Positions 42,553 to 54,148 of a stretch of DNA of 64,000 nt are shown piece after piece; within the stretch, counting starts at the first letter, position 1; every line of letters starts with the position of its first letter. Source of the stretch: Streptomyces werraensis (GTDB taxonomy: Bacteria; Actinomycetota; Actinomycetes; Streptomycetales; Streptomycetaceae). Position numbers and translations under genes: made by a program. The stretch lies in the NCBI GenBank assembly GCA_014656175.1, contig BNBX01000002.1:858394-922393 (forward strand). The letters run 5' to 3'. The notes under the pieces were generated by a model. It was not told the origin of the DNA, ran no database searches, and saw nothing but the letters and a program-made list of their open reading frames with translations.

Positions 42553-44034
42553 ATGGGTGAGCTGTACATCGACGGGGAGTGGACGACCGCCGCCGGCGGA
42601 GGGCGGCGTGAGGTGATCAATCCGTACGACGCCTCCGTGATCACCACCGTCGACGAGGCCGACGCCTCCGACGTGGACCGGGCCGTGCGCGCCGCCCGCC
42701 GCGCGTTCGACGAGGAGGACTGGGCGGGCGCCCCCACCCGGCGCCGTGCGGACCTGCTGATGCGGGTGCACGACCTGCTGCTGCGGGACATCGACGAGAT
42801 CGCCCGCACCGAGACCCTCGACACCGGCAAGACGCTGGCCGAGGGCCGCTTCGACGTGGAGGACGTGGCCAACGCCTTCCGCTACTTCGCGGAGCTGGCG
42901 GGCAAGGACGGCGGACGCGTCGTGGACGTCGGCCCCGACGTGCTCAGCCGCGTCGTCTACCAGCCCGTCGGCGTGTGCGCGCTCATCGCCCCGTGGAACT
43001 ATCCGCTGCTGCAGGCCTCGTGGAAGGTGGCGCCCGCGCTGGCGGCCGGAAACACCATCGTCCTCAAGCCCAGCGAGATCACTCCGCTCACCACCATCGC
43101 CCTGTTCCGGCTGATCGAGGAGGCCGGCGCCCCGCGCGGCGTCGCCAACCTGGTCCTCGGCTCCGGCGCCACCGTCGGCGCTGCCATGACCTCCCACCCC
43201 GAGGTCGACCTGGTGTCCTTCACCGGCGGCCTGGCCACCGGGCGCGCCATCATGGCCGCCGCGGCCGAGGGACCGAAGAACATCGCCCTGGAACTCGGCG
43301 GCAAGAACCCCAACATCGTCTTCGCGGACGCCGACTTCGAGGCCGCCGTCGACTACGCCCTCGACGCCTCCTTCCTGCACGCGGGCCAGGTCTGCTCGGC
43401 CGGGTCACGTCTGCTCGTGGAGGATTCGCTGCACGACCGCTTCGTCGAATCTCTCGCCGAACGCGCCCGCCAGATCCGGCTGGGCAACGGCCTGGAGGAA
43501 GGCACCGAGAGCGGGCCGCTCAGTTCCGCCGGACACCGGGAGAAGGTCGAGAGCTACATCGCCCTCGGCAAGGAGGAGGGCGCCCGCCTCGTCACCGGCG
43601 GCACCCGCCCTGACGATCCTGCTCTGAGCAGTGGCTACTTCCTGCTCCCGACGATCTTCGCCGACTGCGACCGCTCCATGCGCATCGTGCAGGAGGAGGT
43701 GTTCGGGCCGGTCGTCACCGTCGAACGGTTCCGCACCGAGGACGAGGCCGTGGAACTCGCCAACGACACCCGCTACGGACTGGCCGGCGGCGTCTGGACC
43801 TCCGAGGCGAGCCGCGCCCAGCGCGTCGCGCAGCGGCTGCGGCACGGCACCGTCTGGATCAACGACTTCCACCCCTATGTGCCGCAGGCGGAATGGGGCG
43901 GCTTCGGACGCTCCGGCGTCGGGCGCGAGCTCGGGCCCACGGGCCTGCGCGAGTACCAGGAGGCCAAGCACATCTACCAGAACCTCACCCCGGGGCCCTC
44001 CGGCTGGTTCAAGGGCAAGAGCGGCGACGACTGA
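42553..44034 (+). CDS. betB: Betaine-aldehyde-dehydrogenase-like aldehyde dehydrogenase
   Basis: A 493-residue NAD(P)-dependent aldehyde dehydrogenase. Conserved elements are Pro-Trp-Asn-Tyr-Pro at 147-151, Lys-Pro-Ser-Glu at 172-175, the general base Glu247 in Leu-Glu-Leu-Gly-Gly-Lys and catalytic Cys281 in Gly-Gln-Val-Cys-Ser-Ala-Gly. Substrate assignment rests on context: a choline-dehydrogenase-like enzyme and a BCCT transporter follow on the same strand. Together they would oxidise choline to betaine aldehyde and then glycine betaine, an osmoprotectant. A very strong AAGGAGG lies eight bases before ATG 42553. No BetI repressor gene is in the window. Confidence 0.9.
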   Translation: MGELYIDGEWTTAAGGGRREVINPYDASVITTVDEADASDVDRAVRAARRAFDEEDWAGAPTRRRADLLMRVHDLLLRDIDEIARTETLDTGKTLAEGRFDVEDVANAFRYFAELAGKDGGRVVDVGPDVLSRVVYQPVGVCALIAPWNYPLLQASWKVAPALAAGNTIVLKPSEITPLTTIALFRLIEEAGAPRGVANLVLGSGATVGAAMTSHPEVDLVSFTGGLATGRAIMAAAAEGPKNIALELGGKNPNIVFADADFEAAVDYALDASFLHAGQVCSAGSRLLVEDSLHDRFVESLAERARQIRLGNGLEEGTESGPLSSAGHREKVESYIALGKEEGARLVTGGTRPDDPALSSGYFLLPTIFADCDRSMRIVQEEVFGPVVTVERFRTEDEAVELANDTRYGLAGGVWTSEASRAQRVAQRLRHGTVWINDFHPYVPQAEWGGFGRSGVGRELGPTGLREYQEAKHIYQNLTPGPSGWFKGKSGDD

Positions 44035-44103
44035 CCCACGTACGGAGTCACTTGGGGCACCCCGGCCCTTCCCTCACCCCACGGTCCCGAAGAAAGGCAG
44101 CCC

Positions 44104-45663
44104 ATGGCCTCCACCACCCCGCACGGCGCGGAGTCGGACTACGACTACGTCATCGTCGGCGGCGGCACCGCCGGCTGTGTGCTCGCCGCCCGCCTCAGCG
44201 AGGACCCCGACTGCCGCGTCTGCGTCATCGAGGGCGGGCCCAGCGACGTGGGCGACGACCGCATCCTGCGCCTGCGCAACTGGATCAACCTGCTGGGCTC
44301 GGAGTTCGACTACGGCTACACCACCGTCGAACAGCCGCGGGGCAACTCCCACATCCTGCACTCGCGGGCCCGCGTCCTCGGCGGCTGCTCCTCCCACAAC
44401 ACCCTGATCAGCTTTCTGCCGCTGCCGCAGGACCTCGACGACTGGGTGGCCGCCGGCTGCACCGGCTGGGACCCGGGCACGATCCTGCCGTACCGCGACC
44501 GGCTGCAGACGACCATCGTGCCGGTGGCCGAGGCCGACCGTAACCCCATCGCCAAGGACTTCGTCACCGCCGCCGCCCGCGCCACCGGCGTCCCCGTCGT
44601 CGACGACTTCAACGCCGAGCCCTTCGCCGACGGCACCGGTTTCTTCTCCCTCGCCTACGAGCCGGAGGGCAACAAGCGCTCCTCCGCCTCCGTCGCCTAC
44701 CTGCACCCCGTGCTCGACCGCCCCAACCTCACGCTGAAGCTGGAGACCTGGGCGCACCGGCTGCTCACCGACGAGAAGGGCCGGCTCACCCGGGTCGCGG
44801 TGCGCGGCGCCGACGGCGAGCCCGCCGCCGTACGCGCGAACCGTGAACTGCTGCTGTGCGCCGGGGCGATCGACACCCCGCGGCTGCTGATGCTGTCCGG
44901 CATCGGCCCCGCCGACGATCTGCGGAGCCTCGGCATCGACGTCCACCTCGACCTGCCCGGCGTGGGGGAGAACCTGCTGGACCACCCCGAGTCGGTGATC
45001 GTCTGGGAGACCCGCGGCCCGCTGCCGCCCAACTCCGCGATGGACTCCGACGCCGGTCTGTTCCTGCGCATGGACAAGAATCAGCCGCGACCCGACCTGA
45101 TGTTCCACTTCTACCAGGTGCCGTTCACCGTCAACACCGAACGGCTCGGTTACCCGGTCCCCGAGCACGGGGTGTGCATGACGCCGAACGTTCCCCGCGC
45201 CCGCTCCACCGGCCGCATGTGGCTGCGCAGTTCCGACCCGTCCGAGCACCCCGCCCTGGACTTCCGCTACTTCACCGACCCCGACGGCCACGACGAGCGC
45301 ACGATCGTCGAGGGGCTCCGGGTGGCCCGCGAGGTCGCCACGACCGACCCGCTGAAGGACTGGCTGGTCCGCGAGGTGGCGCCCGGCCCGGACGTCACCT
45401 CCGACGCCGACCTGTCGGAGTACGGCCGCCGGGTCGCGCACACCGTCTACCACCCGGCCGGCACCTGCAGGATGGGTGCCGCCGGCGACCCGATGGCCGT
45501 GTGCGACCCGGAGATGCGGCTGCGCGGCGCCGAGGGCGTGCGCGTCGTCGACGCCTCGGTGTTCCCGACGATGCCCACCATCAACCCCATGGTGACGGTG
45601 CTGCTCGCCGCGGAACGCGCCGCCGACCTGATCACCGGGCGTCCCGGTCCGGCCGGGCGGTGA
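44104..45663 (+). CDS. betA: GMC family choline dehydrogenase
   Basis: A 519-residue FAD enzyme of the glucose-methanol-choline family. The FAD-binding Gly-Gly-Gly-Thr-Ala-Gly is at 19-24. GMC signature 1 is His-Ser-Arg-Ala-Arg-Val-Leu-Gly-Gly-Cys-Ser, signature 2 is Gly-Ala-Ile-Asp-Thr-Pro, and the catalytic His lies in Tyr-His-Pro-Ala-Gly-Thr-Cys near residue 460. It would oxidise choline to betaine aldehyde for the upstream dehydrogenase. Other alcohols are possible, but the neighbours favour choline. ATG 44104 has AAAGG at good spacing; the 69-base gap to the aldehyde dehydrogenase suggests one operon. Confidence 0.88.
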   Translation: MASTTPHGAESDYDYVIVGGGTAGCVLAARLSEDPDCRVCVIEGGPSDVGDDRILRLRNWINLLGSEFDYGYTTVEQPRGNSHILHSRARVLGGCSSHNTLISFLPLPQDLDDWVAAGCTGWDPGTILPYRDRLQTTIVPVAEADRNPIAKDFVTAAARATGVPVVDDFNAEPFADGTGFFSLAYEPEGNKRSSASVAYLHPVLDRPNLTLKLETWAHRLLTDEKGRLTRVAVRGADGEPAAVRANRELLLCAGAIDTPRLLMLSGIGPADDLRSLGIDVHLDLPGVGENLLDHPESVIVWETRGPLPPNSAMDSDAGLFLRMDKNQPRPDLMFHFYQVPFTVNTERLGYPVPEHGVCMTPNVPRARSTGRMWLRSSDPSEHPALDFRYFTDPDGHDERTIVEGLRVAREVATTDPLKDWLVREVAPGPDVTSDADLSEYGRRVAHTVYHPAGTCRMGAAGDPMAVCDPEMRLRGAEGVRVVDASVFPTMPTINPMVTVLLAAERAADLITGRPGPAGR

Positions 45664-45836
45664 GCGTCGACCGTCGCGCGGGCCCGCCGTGCCGGGCGAT
45701 GACGCCCGCGGCAGGTGCGCCGTGGTGACGTCGGGCCCGCGTATGCGCGCCTCGGTGGCCGGATGTCGTCCGGGCGCGTGCGCCGCGGACCGGACATCCG
45801 GTGCGGCGGCCGGCAGCCGAGGAGAAGGAGTACGAC

Positions 45837-47960
45837 GTGTCCGACGTTGGTGAGAAGGGCCCCGGAACGCCGGAAGAACCACCCTCCGGCGACGAGGTGA
45901 CCGGCCAGGTACGGCTCAAGCCCGTCGTCTTCTTCGGATCGGCCCTCTTCGTCCTCGCGATCTCCCTCTGGGCGATCATCACTCCGTCGGGCGCCGAGGA
46001 CGCCATCGGTGTCGTCGTCGGCAAGATCTCCAGCTGGTTCGGCTGGTACTACTTCCTCGCGGCGACCCTGTACCTGCTGTTCGTCGTCTTCATCGCCGCG
46101 TCCAAGTACGGCACCGTCAAGCTCGGCCCCAAGCACTCCAAGCCCGACTACGGCCTCTTCACCTGGGGGTCGATGCTGTTCGCGGCGGGCATCGGCATCG
46201 ACCTGATGTTCTTCTCGGTGTCGGGCCCGGTCAGCCACTACCTCGCGCCGCCCGAGGGCGACCCGAAGACCCTGCAGGCCGCACGGCAGGCGGTCGTCTG
46301 GACGCTGTTCCACTACGGCATCACCGGCTGGGGCATGTACGCCCTGATGGGCATGGCGCTCGGCTACTTCTCCTTCCGGTACAGGCTGCCGCTCGCCATC
46401 CGCTCCGCGCTCTACCCGATCATGGGACGCCGCATCCACGGCCGGATCGGCGACACCGTCGACCTCGCCGCCATCATCGGCACCGTCTTCGGCATCGGCG
46501 TCACCCTCGGCATCGGCGTCGTGCAGCTCAACTACGGCCTCGAGGCGCTCTTCGGCATCCCCGAGGGACTGACCGCGCAGATCGCGCTCATCGTCATCGC
46601 GGTGGGCATGGCCACCATCTCCGCGGTGTCCGGTGTCGACAAGGGCATCCGCCGGCTCTCGCAGCTCAACATCCTGCTGGCCGCCCTGCTGATGTTCTAC
46701 ATCCTCGTCGTGGGCGAGCCGTTCCGCCTGCTCAACGCCATCGTGCAGAACGTCGGCGACTACGTCAGCGGCTTCCCGTCGATGACGTTGAACACCTTCG
46801 CCTACGACCAGCCCACCGAGTGGCTCGACGCGTGGACGCTGTTCTTCTGGGCGTGGTGGGTCGCCTGGGCGCCGTTCGTCGGGCTGTTCCTGGCGCGCAT
46901 CTCCCGCGGCCGTACCCTGCGCGAGTTCATCGCGGCGACGCTGGTCATCCCGTTCCTGTTCACCGGGCTCTTTCTGGCGATCTTCGGCAACAGCGCCCTG
47001 TTCCTGGTGCGCGACGGCAACACCGAGTTCGGCGAGACCGCCATGAACGTCCCCGAACAGGGCTTCTACACCCTGCTCGAGCAGTTCCCCGGCTTCATGT
47101 TCAGCGCCGGACTCGCCACCTTCGTCGGCCTGCTGCTGTACGTCACCTCCGCCGACTCCGGCGCCCTGGTGATGGGCAACCTCAGTGCCGACCTGCCCAC
47201 CCCGATGACCGACGCGCCGACCTACCTGCGCATCTTCTGGGCGGTGGCGACCGGTCTGCTCACCCTCGCGATGCTCATCGTCGGAGGTGTGCAGGCGCTC
47301 ACCAACGCCACCATCATCATGGGCCTGCCCTTCTCCTTCGTGATGTTCCTGATCATGGCGGGGCTCTACCTCGCCCTGAGAACCGAGCGGATGAAGGTCG
47401 AGGCGCGGGTCACCACGCTGCCCGGCTCGCTCTCCGGACGCACGGTGCAGCACGGTCTGCACGGCGCGCCGAACTGGCGGCACCGGCTGGCGCGCGCGAT
47501 GTCGTTCCCCGGCCGCAGGGCCGCGGCACGGTTCGTGGACCACGTGGCCCGGCCGGCCTTCGAGGAGGTGGTGCACGAACTGCGGCAGCAGGGCGCCGAG
47601 GCGGAGATGCTGGAGGGGACCGTCGAGGAGAACGGCCTCACCCACGTCGGCCTGCGCGTCCCCGCCGGCGAGGGCGACGTGTTCCTCTACGAGGTGTGGC
47701 CCGTCGAGCGCCCCACCCCCGCCTTCGCGACCCGGTCGGTGGAGACGCGCGACACCTACGTACGGTTCGAGGTCCGTCTCGCCGAGGGCAACCAGGACTA
47801 CGACGTGATGGGTTACACCAAGGAGCAGCTCATCGCCGACGCCCTCGACCAGTACGAGCGGTACCTGGAGTTCCTGCGCGTGCGCCACGACGCGTCCACC
47901 CGCTCCAGCCTCCCCGACCACCGCCCGGACGCACCGGACGCGCACCTGCCGGAGGAGTGA
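45837..47960 (+). CDS. betT: BCCT family choline/betaine transporter
   Basis: A 707-residue membrane transporter with twelve predicted helices. The BCCT signature is present as Phe-Phe-Trp-Ala-Trp-Trp-Val-Ala-Trp-Ala-Pro-Phe-Val-Gly, ending in Arg-Ile-Ser-Arg-Gly-Arg-Thr. After the last helix comes a cytoplasmic tail of about 180 residues, the length seen in BetT-type choline carriers, where the tail senses osmotic stress. GTG 45837 is chosen because GAAGGAG lies six bases upstream; an earlier in-frame ATG lacks such a site. It would bring in choline for the two upstream enzymes. Confidence 0.92.
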   Translation: MSDVGEKGPGTPEEPPSGDEVTGQVRLKPVVFFGSALFVLAISLWAIITPSGAEDAIGVVVGKISSWFGWYYFLAATLYLLFVVFIAASKYGTVKLGPKHSKPDYGLFTWGSMLFAAGIGIDLMFFSVSGPVSHYLAPPEGDPKTLQAARQAVVWTLFHYGITGWGMYALMGMALGYFSFRYRLPLAIRSALYPIMGRRIHGRIGDTVDLAAIIGTVFGIGVTLGIGVVQLNYGLEALFGIPEGLTAQIALIVIAVGMATISAVSGVDKGIRRLSQLNILLAALLMFYILVVGEPFRLLNAIVQNVGDYVSGFPSMTLNTFAYDQPTEWLDAWTLFFWAWWVAWAPFVGLFLARISRGRTLREFIAATLVIPFLFTGLFLAIFGNSALFLVRDGNTEFGETAMNVPEQGFYTLLEQFPGFMFSAGLATFVGLLLYVTSADSGALVMGNLSADLPTPMTDAPTYLRIFWAVATGLLTLAMLIVGGVQALTNATIIMGLPFSFVMFLIMAGLYLALRTERMKVEARVTTLPGSLSGRTVQHGLHGAPNWRHRLARAMSFPGRRAAARFVDHVARPAFEEVVHELRQQGAEAEMLEGTVEENGLTHVGLRVPAGEGDVFLYEVWPVERPTPAFATRSVETRDTYVRFEVRLAEGNQDYDVMGYTKEQLIADALDQYERYLEFLRVRHDASTRSSLPDHRPDAPDAHLPEE

Positions 47961-47964
47961 GGAG

Positions 47965-47994
47965 CGGGCGGGATGTTCCGCCTCGACCCGCCCG
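47965..47994. terminator. Hairpin after the betaine operon
   Basis: CGGGCGGG (47965-47972) and CCCGCCCG (47987-47994) form an eight-base perfect stem with a 14-base loop, four bases after the transporter stop. It separates the operon from the convergent HD-domain gene. Confidence 0.6.
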
Positions 47995-48027
47995 GCCTGG
48001 CGCCTCGTTCAGTACCGCCGCCCGTCC

Positions 48028-48633
48028 TCAGCCGATGAGGGGCGGCCGTTCCGCCTGCGGGGCGAGGCGGGCGAGGTCCGGGTCGCCGAACTCCTCACGC
48101 AGGGCACGGAAGGCGGTCACCTTCTCCTCGCCGAAGCGGCGGACGTGCGCGGCGTAGGCGTCCGGGGTGAGGAACCGGTCGGGGTGCGACTTGGAGTGGA
48201 ACTTGTCCGCGTACATCACCAGCCGCTCCTCCGGCGTCTCCGCCAGATAGTCGGCGGGCGGGACGGGGAGGTTCTGGCGCACGACGTCCTCCCGGGTCAG
48301 CCCGACGCCGGTGTGGTGGGAGCAGAAGCGGCAGAGGACGGCGGGGTAGCCCTCGTCCTCCAGGAGTTCCTGGCCCAGCAGGCCGTGCCGGATGTAGTTC
48401 TTGTGGTCCAGCCGTCCGTCCTCGCCGTAGAGGCGGTAGACGCCGATGTCGTGCAGCAGGCATCCGGCCAGGACCAGTTCGGCGTCGAGGTGGGCGAGAC
48501 GCGGCGACGCCAGCAACTGCTCGGCGACGCTCCGGACGAGCTCGCAGTGGCGGTGGACGGAGGCGAACGCCTCGGCGGTCGGCGCGTGCTTCTCGTGCAG
48601 CGCGCGGATCTCTTCTGGTCCCGGAATCCTCAC
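48028..48633 (-). CDS. HD domain phosphohydrolase
   Basis: A 201-residue cytoplasmic protein. The HD metal site is visible as His-Arg-His near residue 35, Leu-Leu-His-Asp-Ile-Gly about residue 65, and a distal Cys-Ser-His-His-Thr-Gly with Asp-Lys later (Tyr-Ala-Asp-Lys-Phe-His-Ser-Lys). Such enzymes hydrolyse nucleotides or related phosphoesters; a specific substrate is not evident. GTG 48633 gives the expected N-terminus (Arg-Ile-Pro-Gly-Pro-Glu-Glu-Ile) but has no ribosome site. A TACGCT hexamer ends six bases upstream, so the transcript may be leaderless. Confidence 0.88.
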   Translation of the reverse strand: MRIPGPEEIRALHEKHAPTAEAFASVHRHCELVRSVAEQLLASPRLAHLDAELVLAGCLLHDIGVYRLYGEDGRLDHKNYIRHGLLGQELLEDEGYPAVLCRFCSHHTGVGLTREDVVRQNLPVPPADYLAETPEERLVMYADKFHSKSHPDRFLTPDAYAAHVRRFGEEKVTAFRALREEFGDPDLARLAPQAERPPLIG

Positions 48634-48827
48634 CCGGGGAGCGTAACAACCGCAGGTGGGAGCGGGCGGGGAAGTTCCCGGGCAGGCGGAGGAGTTCCCG
48701 CCTCCGGTCTTTTCACGCGATCCGGTGACAACGCCCGAAGCGGGCACGCGACGGTCGCGCGGGCCGTTCGACGAGGTGACGGGGGCGGTCGTCGCCTCCG
48801 CGAGGCACCGACGACGGGGGAGACATC

Positions 48828-49394
48828 ATGAGCCTGCAGTTCCTGCGCAACGCCGACGGCACGGTCACCGGACGCAACGAGAACAACGGCTTCACCGTGA
48901 CGCACGCCGACGAGGAGGAGGTGAGGCGGCAGCTCTACGAGGACGCGGGATGGGAGTACACACCTCCGCCGCCCCCGGTCCCGCCGGGACACCACCGCTT
49001 CCTGCTGGTGCACGAGGAGGAGGACGAGGACTGCGGCTTCGGGGACGAGCGGTACGCGGGACTGCGGGCCGGCCCGCCCGAGGGGTGCGTGCCGGTCGAC
49101 CGCGGCTGCTTCGCCCTGGAGTGCCGGCGTCCGGGAAGGACACTGCTGGACGCCGTCGCCGGCACGGTCGCGGAGGTACGGCGCGAGCACGGGGTGGTGA
49201 TGAGCGGCGTGGGGGTGGCCGGGAGACCGGAGGAGTGGCCCGGCACCGACGCCTGTGCCGACGACGACGGCCGGGAGGGTGACGCGGCCGGGAGAGTGGC
49301 GCACTTGGTGCTGACGGCCGCGCACCGGTCGAGACGGCTCGGGTACGGGCGGAGGGAGCTGGTGCGTCTGCTGGACGCCACGGGGATCGAGTAG
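48828..49394 (+). CDS. Protein of unknown function
   Basis: A 188-residue protein not recognised. A short N-terminal domain (Gln-Phe-Leu-Arg-Asn-Ala-Asp-Gly-Thr, Asn-Asn-Gly-Phe-Thr) is followed by a proline run near residue 46 and an acidic stretch (His-Glu-Glu-Glu-Asp-Glu-Asp). The C-terminal half is helical with an Arg-rich end. No signal peptide or transmembrane helix. ATG 48828 follows GGGGAG. It converges with the CDP-alcohol phosphatidyltransferase gene, separated by a hairpin. Confidence 0.75.
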   Translation: MSLQFLRNADGTVTGRNENNGFTVTHADEEEVRRQLYEDAGWEYTPPPPPVPPGHHRFLLVHEEEDEDCGFGDERYAGLRAGPPEGCVPVDRGCFALECRRPGRTLLDAVAGTVAEVRREHGVVMSGVGVAGRPEEWPGTDACADDDGREGDAAGRVAHLVLTAAHRSRRLGYGRRELVRLLDATGIE

Positions 49395-49429
49395 CGGGGT
49401 GGTGACAGCAGAGGGGAAGGCGACTCGAG

Positions 49430-49448
49430 CCGCCGGCTCTCCCGGCGG
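49430..49448. terminator. Hairpin between convergent genes
   Basis: CCGCCGG (49430-49436) and CCGGCGG (49442-49448), a perfect seven-base stem with a five-base loop, 36 bases past the plus-strand stop and 19 bases from the end of the convergent gene. Confidence 0.55.
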
Positions 49449-49466
49449 GACGACGTCACGCCGGTG

Positions 49467-50240
49467 TCAGCTCGCCACCAGTTCCCGCCGCGCCCTGCGC
49501 TCGACCACCACCGGCGGCGTCTGCGTCGCCCGGTGCGTGCGGAACAGCCACAGCACGTCCCGGCCGAACGACCACACCAGCAGGCCTAGGGCCAGCGCCA
49601 CGACGCCGACGTTCACCACGTGGGGAAGGAACGCGGAGGCCGCCACCAGCAACAGCACACCCTGGAGCGCCGCGACCGTCTTGCGGGCCGTGCTCGGGGG
49701 AAGCGGCGCGGTCAGCCACGGCCACACCCGGGCGGCGGCGACGAACACGTAGCGCATGGCGCCGATCAGCAGCACCCACGGGCCCGCAGCCATCGACACG
49801 TACACGCTGAGCACCAGGATCAGGAACGCGTCGACCTCCATGTCGAAGCGGGCGCCCAGCGCGGTGGAAGTGCCGGTCCTGCGGGCGACCTTGCCGTCGA
49901 CGCCGTCGAGGATCAGGGCCACGGCCGTCAGACCGACGAACAGAGAGACAGGAGGTGAGTCCTGGAACGAGTCCGCGACCAGAGCGGTCACCCCGCCGAC
50001 GAGGGTGGCCCGGCCGAGGGTGACGCGGTTCGCCGGACCGAAGGTGCGCGACCCCGCCCGGTGCAGGGCCCGGGACAGCACCGCCCAGGTGGCGATCGCG
50101 AACACGAGGCCCGTGACCCAGCCCGCGGGGCCCATGCCGATCGCGGTACCGATCAGGGCCAGCAGCAGGACCTGCACGCCCGCCCCCACAGCGGTCTCCT
50201 GCTGGACGAGCCTCGCGTCGTACGTGTTGTTCAGGGCCAC
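49467..50240 (-). CDS. CDP-alcohol phosphatidyltransferase family membrane protein
   Basis: A 257-residue membrane protein with about six helices. The CDP-alcohol phosphotransferase motif is complete: Asp112, Asp115-Gly-x-x-Ala-Arg120, Gly129, Asp133 and Asp137. The enzyme joins a CDP-linked lipid or alcohol to a polar alcohol. Which alcohol is unknown; classical phosphatidylinositol-phosphate and cardiolipin synthases belong here. GTG 50240 has GGAGGG upstream. It is divergent from the dehydrogenase that opens the pterin-like cluster, with a 108-base gap, so it may belong to that pathway, for example by attaching the product to a lipid (inference). Confidence 0.9.
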   Translation of the reverse strand: MALNNTYDARLVQQETAVGAGVQVLLLALIGTAIGMGPAGWVTGLVFAIATWAVLSRALHRAGSRTFGPANRVTLGRATLVGGVTALVADSFQDSPPVSLFVGLTAVALILDGVDGKVARRTGTSTALGARFDMEVDAFLILVLSVYVSMAAGPWVLLIGAMRYVFVAAARVWPWLTAPLPPSTARKTVAALQGVLLLVAASAFLPHVVNVGVVALALGLLVWSFGRDVLWLFRTHRATQTPPVVVERRARRELVAS

Positions 50241-50348
50241 CGAACACCCTCCGGCCGTGTGACAGAGTCGATCAACGCCGCTACCTTGTGCGCGGCCTGT
50301 GCACCACTCCGTACGCGCGCAGGATCCCGATCGTTCAGGAGGACTTCG

Positions 50349-53101
<2,753 letters not shown>

Positions 53102-53105
<4 letters not shown>

Positions 53106-54148
53106 CACGACCGACCACCACCCAGCCCGCCGCCGCGATCCCGGCCCAGCCCGGACCGCGGGACGTCACCGGCGCGGCGCCCGCGACCCCAGGGGGCGAC
53201 ATGGAAGCCACCGGTTCCACGGACGGCGCGTCGGTCATCCCCGGCGCCGGGCCCGCCGGACCCCGCCCCGGCGAGCGGGCCACGGTGCGGCTGCGGGACA
53301 CCGGCGAGGAGGAGCCGCCCCGCTACGCGCCCGAGTGGCTCCAACTGCGCGAACCGGCCGACGCCGCCGCCCGCTCCTACGACCTGCTGGACCCGCTGCG
53401 GATCCGGCTCGCCAATCTGCCCGGCCGGGCCGGCGGCGGCCTCGTCGTGCACGACATCGGCTGCGGCACCGGCTCCATGGGCCGCTGGCTGGCGCCCCGT
53501 CTGGACGGCACCCAGCACTGGGTGCTGCACGACCGCGACCCCTATCTCCTGCACTTCGCCGCCGTCGCCTCCCCGCGCTCCGCCGCCGACGGCAGCCATG
53601 TCACCGTCGAGACCCGGCGCGGCGACGTCGCCCGGCTCACCCCGGACGCGCTGGCCGGCGCGTCCCTGGTGACGGCGTCCGCCCTGCTCGACGTCCTCAC
53701 CCGCGAGGAGGTCGGCGCGCTGGCCGCCGCCTGCGCGGGAGCCGGCTGCCCGGCGCTGCTCACCCTGTCGGTGGCCGGACGCGTGGACCTGACGGAGCCG
53801 CATCCGCTGGACGCGGAGATCACGGAGGCGTTCAACGCCCACCAGCGCCGCGGCGGACTCCTCGGCCCGGACGCGGTCACGGCCGCCGCCGAGGCGTTCA
53901 CCGAGCTCGGTGCGACCGTGCGGCTCAACCCCAGCCCGTGGCGGCTCGGTCCGCGGGAGGCCGCGCTCACCGAGCAGTGGCTGCGGGGCTGGGTCGGCGC
54001 GGCGGTGGAGGAGCGGCCGGAGCTGGCGGAGCGCGCCGGCGCCTACCTCGCCGAGCGGCTCGAAGCCTGCGCGGCGGGCAAGCTGCGGGTGGTCGTGCAC
54101 CACACCGACCTGCTCGCCCTGTGCCGCCCGGTGGACGGCGGCGCATGA
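53102..54148 (+). CDS. SAM-dependent class I methyltransferase
   Basis: A 348-residue protein. A disordered Pro/Ala/Thr-rich N-terminus of about 65 residues precedes the Rossmann-like methyltransferase fold. Motif I is Val-His-Asp-Ile-Gly-Cys-Gly-Thr-Gly-Ser-Met near residue 117; an acidic residue for the ribose is in Leu-His-Asp-Arg-Asp, and Gly-Asp-Val-Ala-Arg lies at motif II. The acceptor is unknown; in context it may methylate the cluster's product. ATG 53102 and its stop both overlap neighbours by four bases, so expression is tightly coupled with the glycosyltransferase and the membrane protein. Confidence 0.92.

Noticed and set aside
45447..47945. Minus-strand frame opposite the BCCT transporter
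   Set aside because: His/Asp/Gly-rich shadow of a well-defined membrane protein gene.
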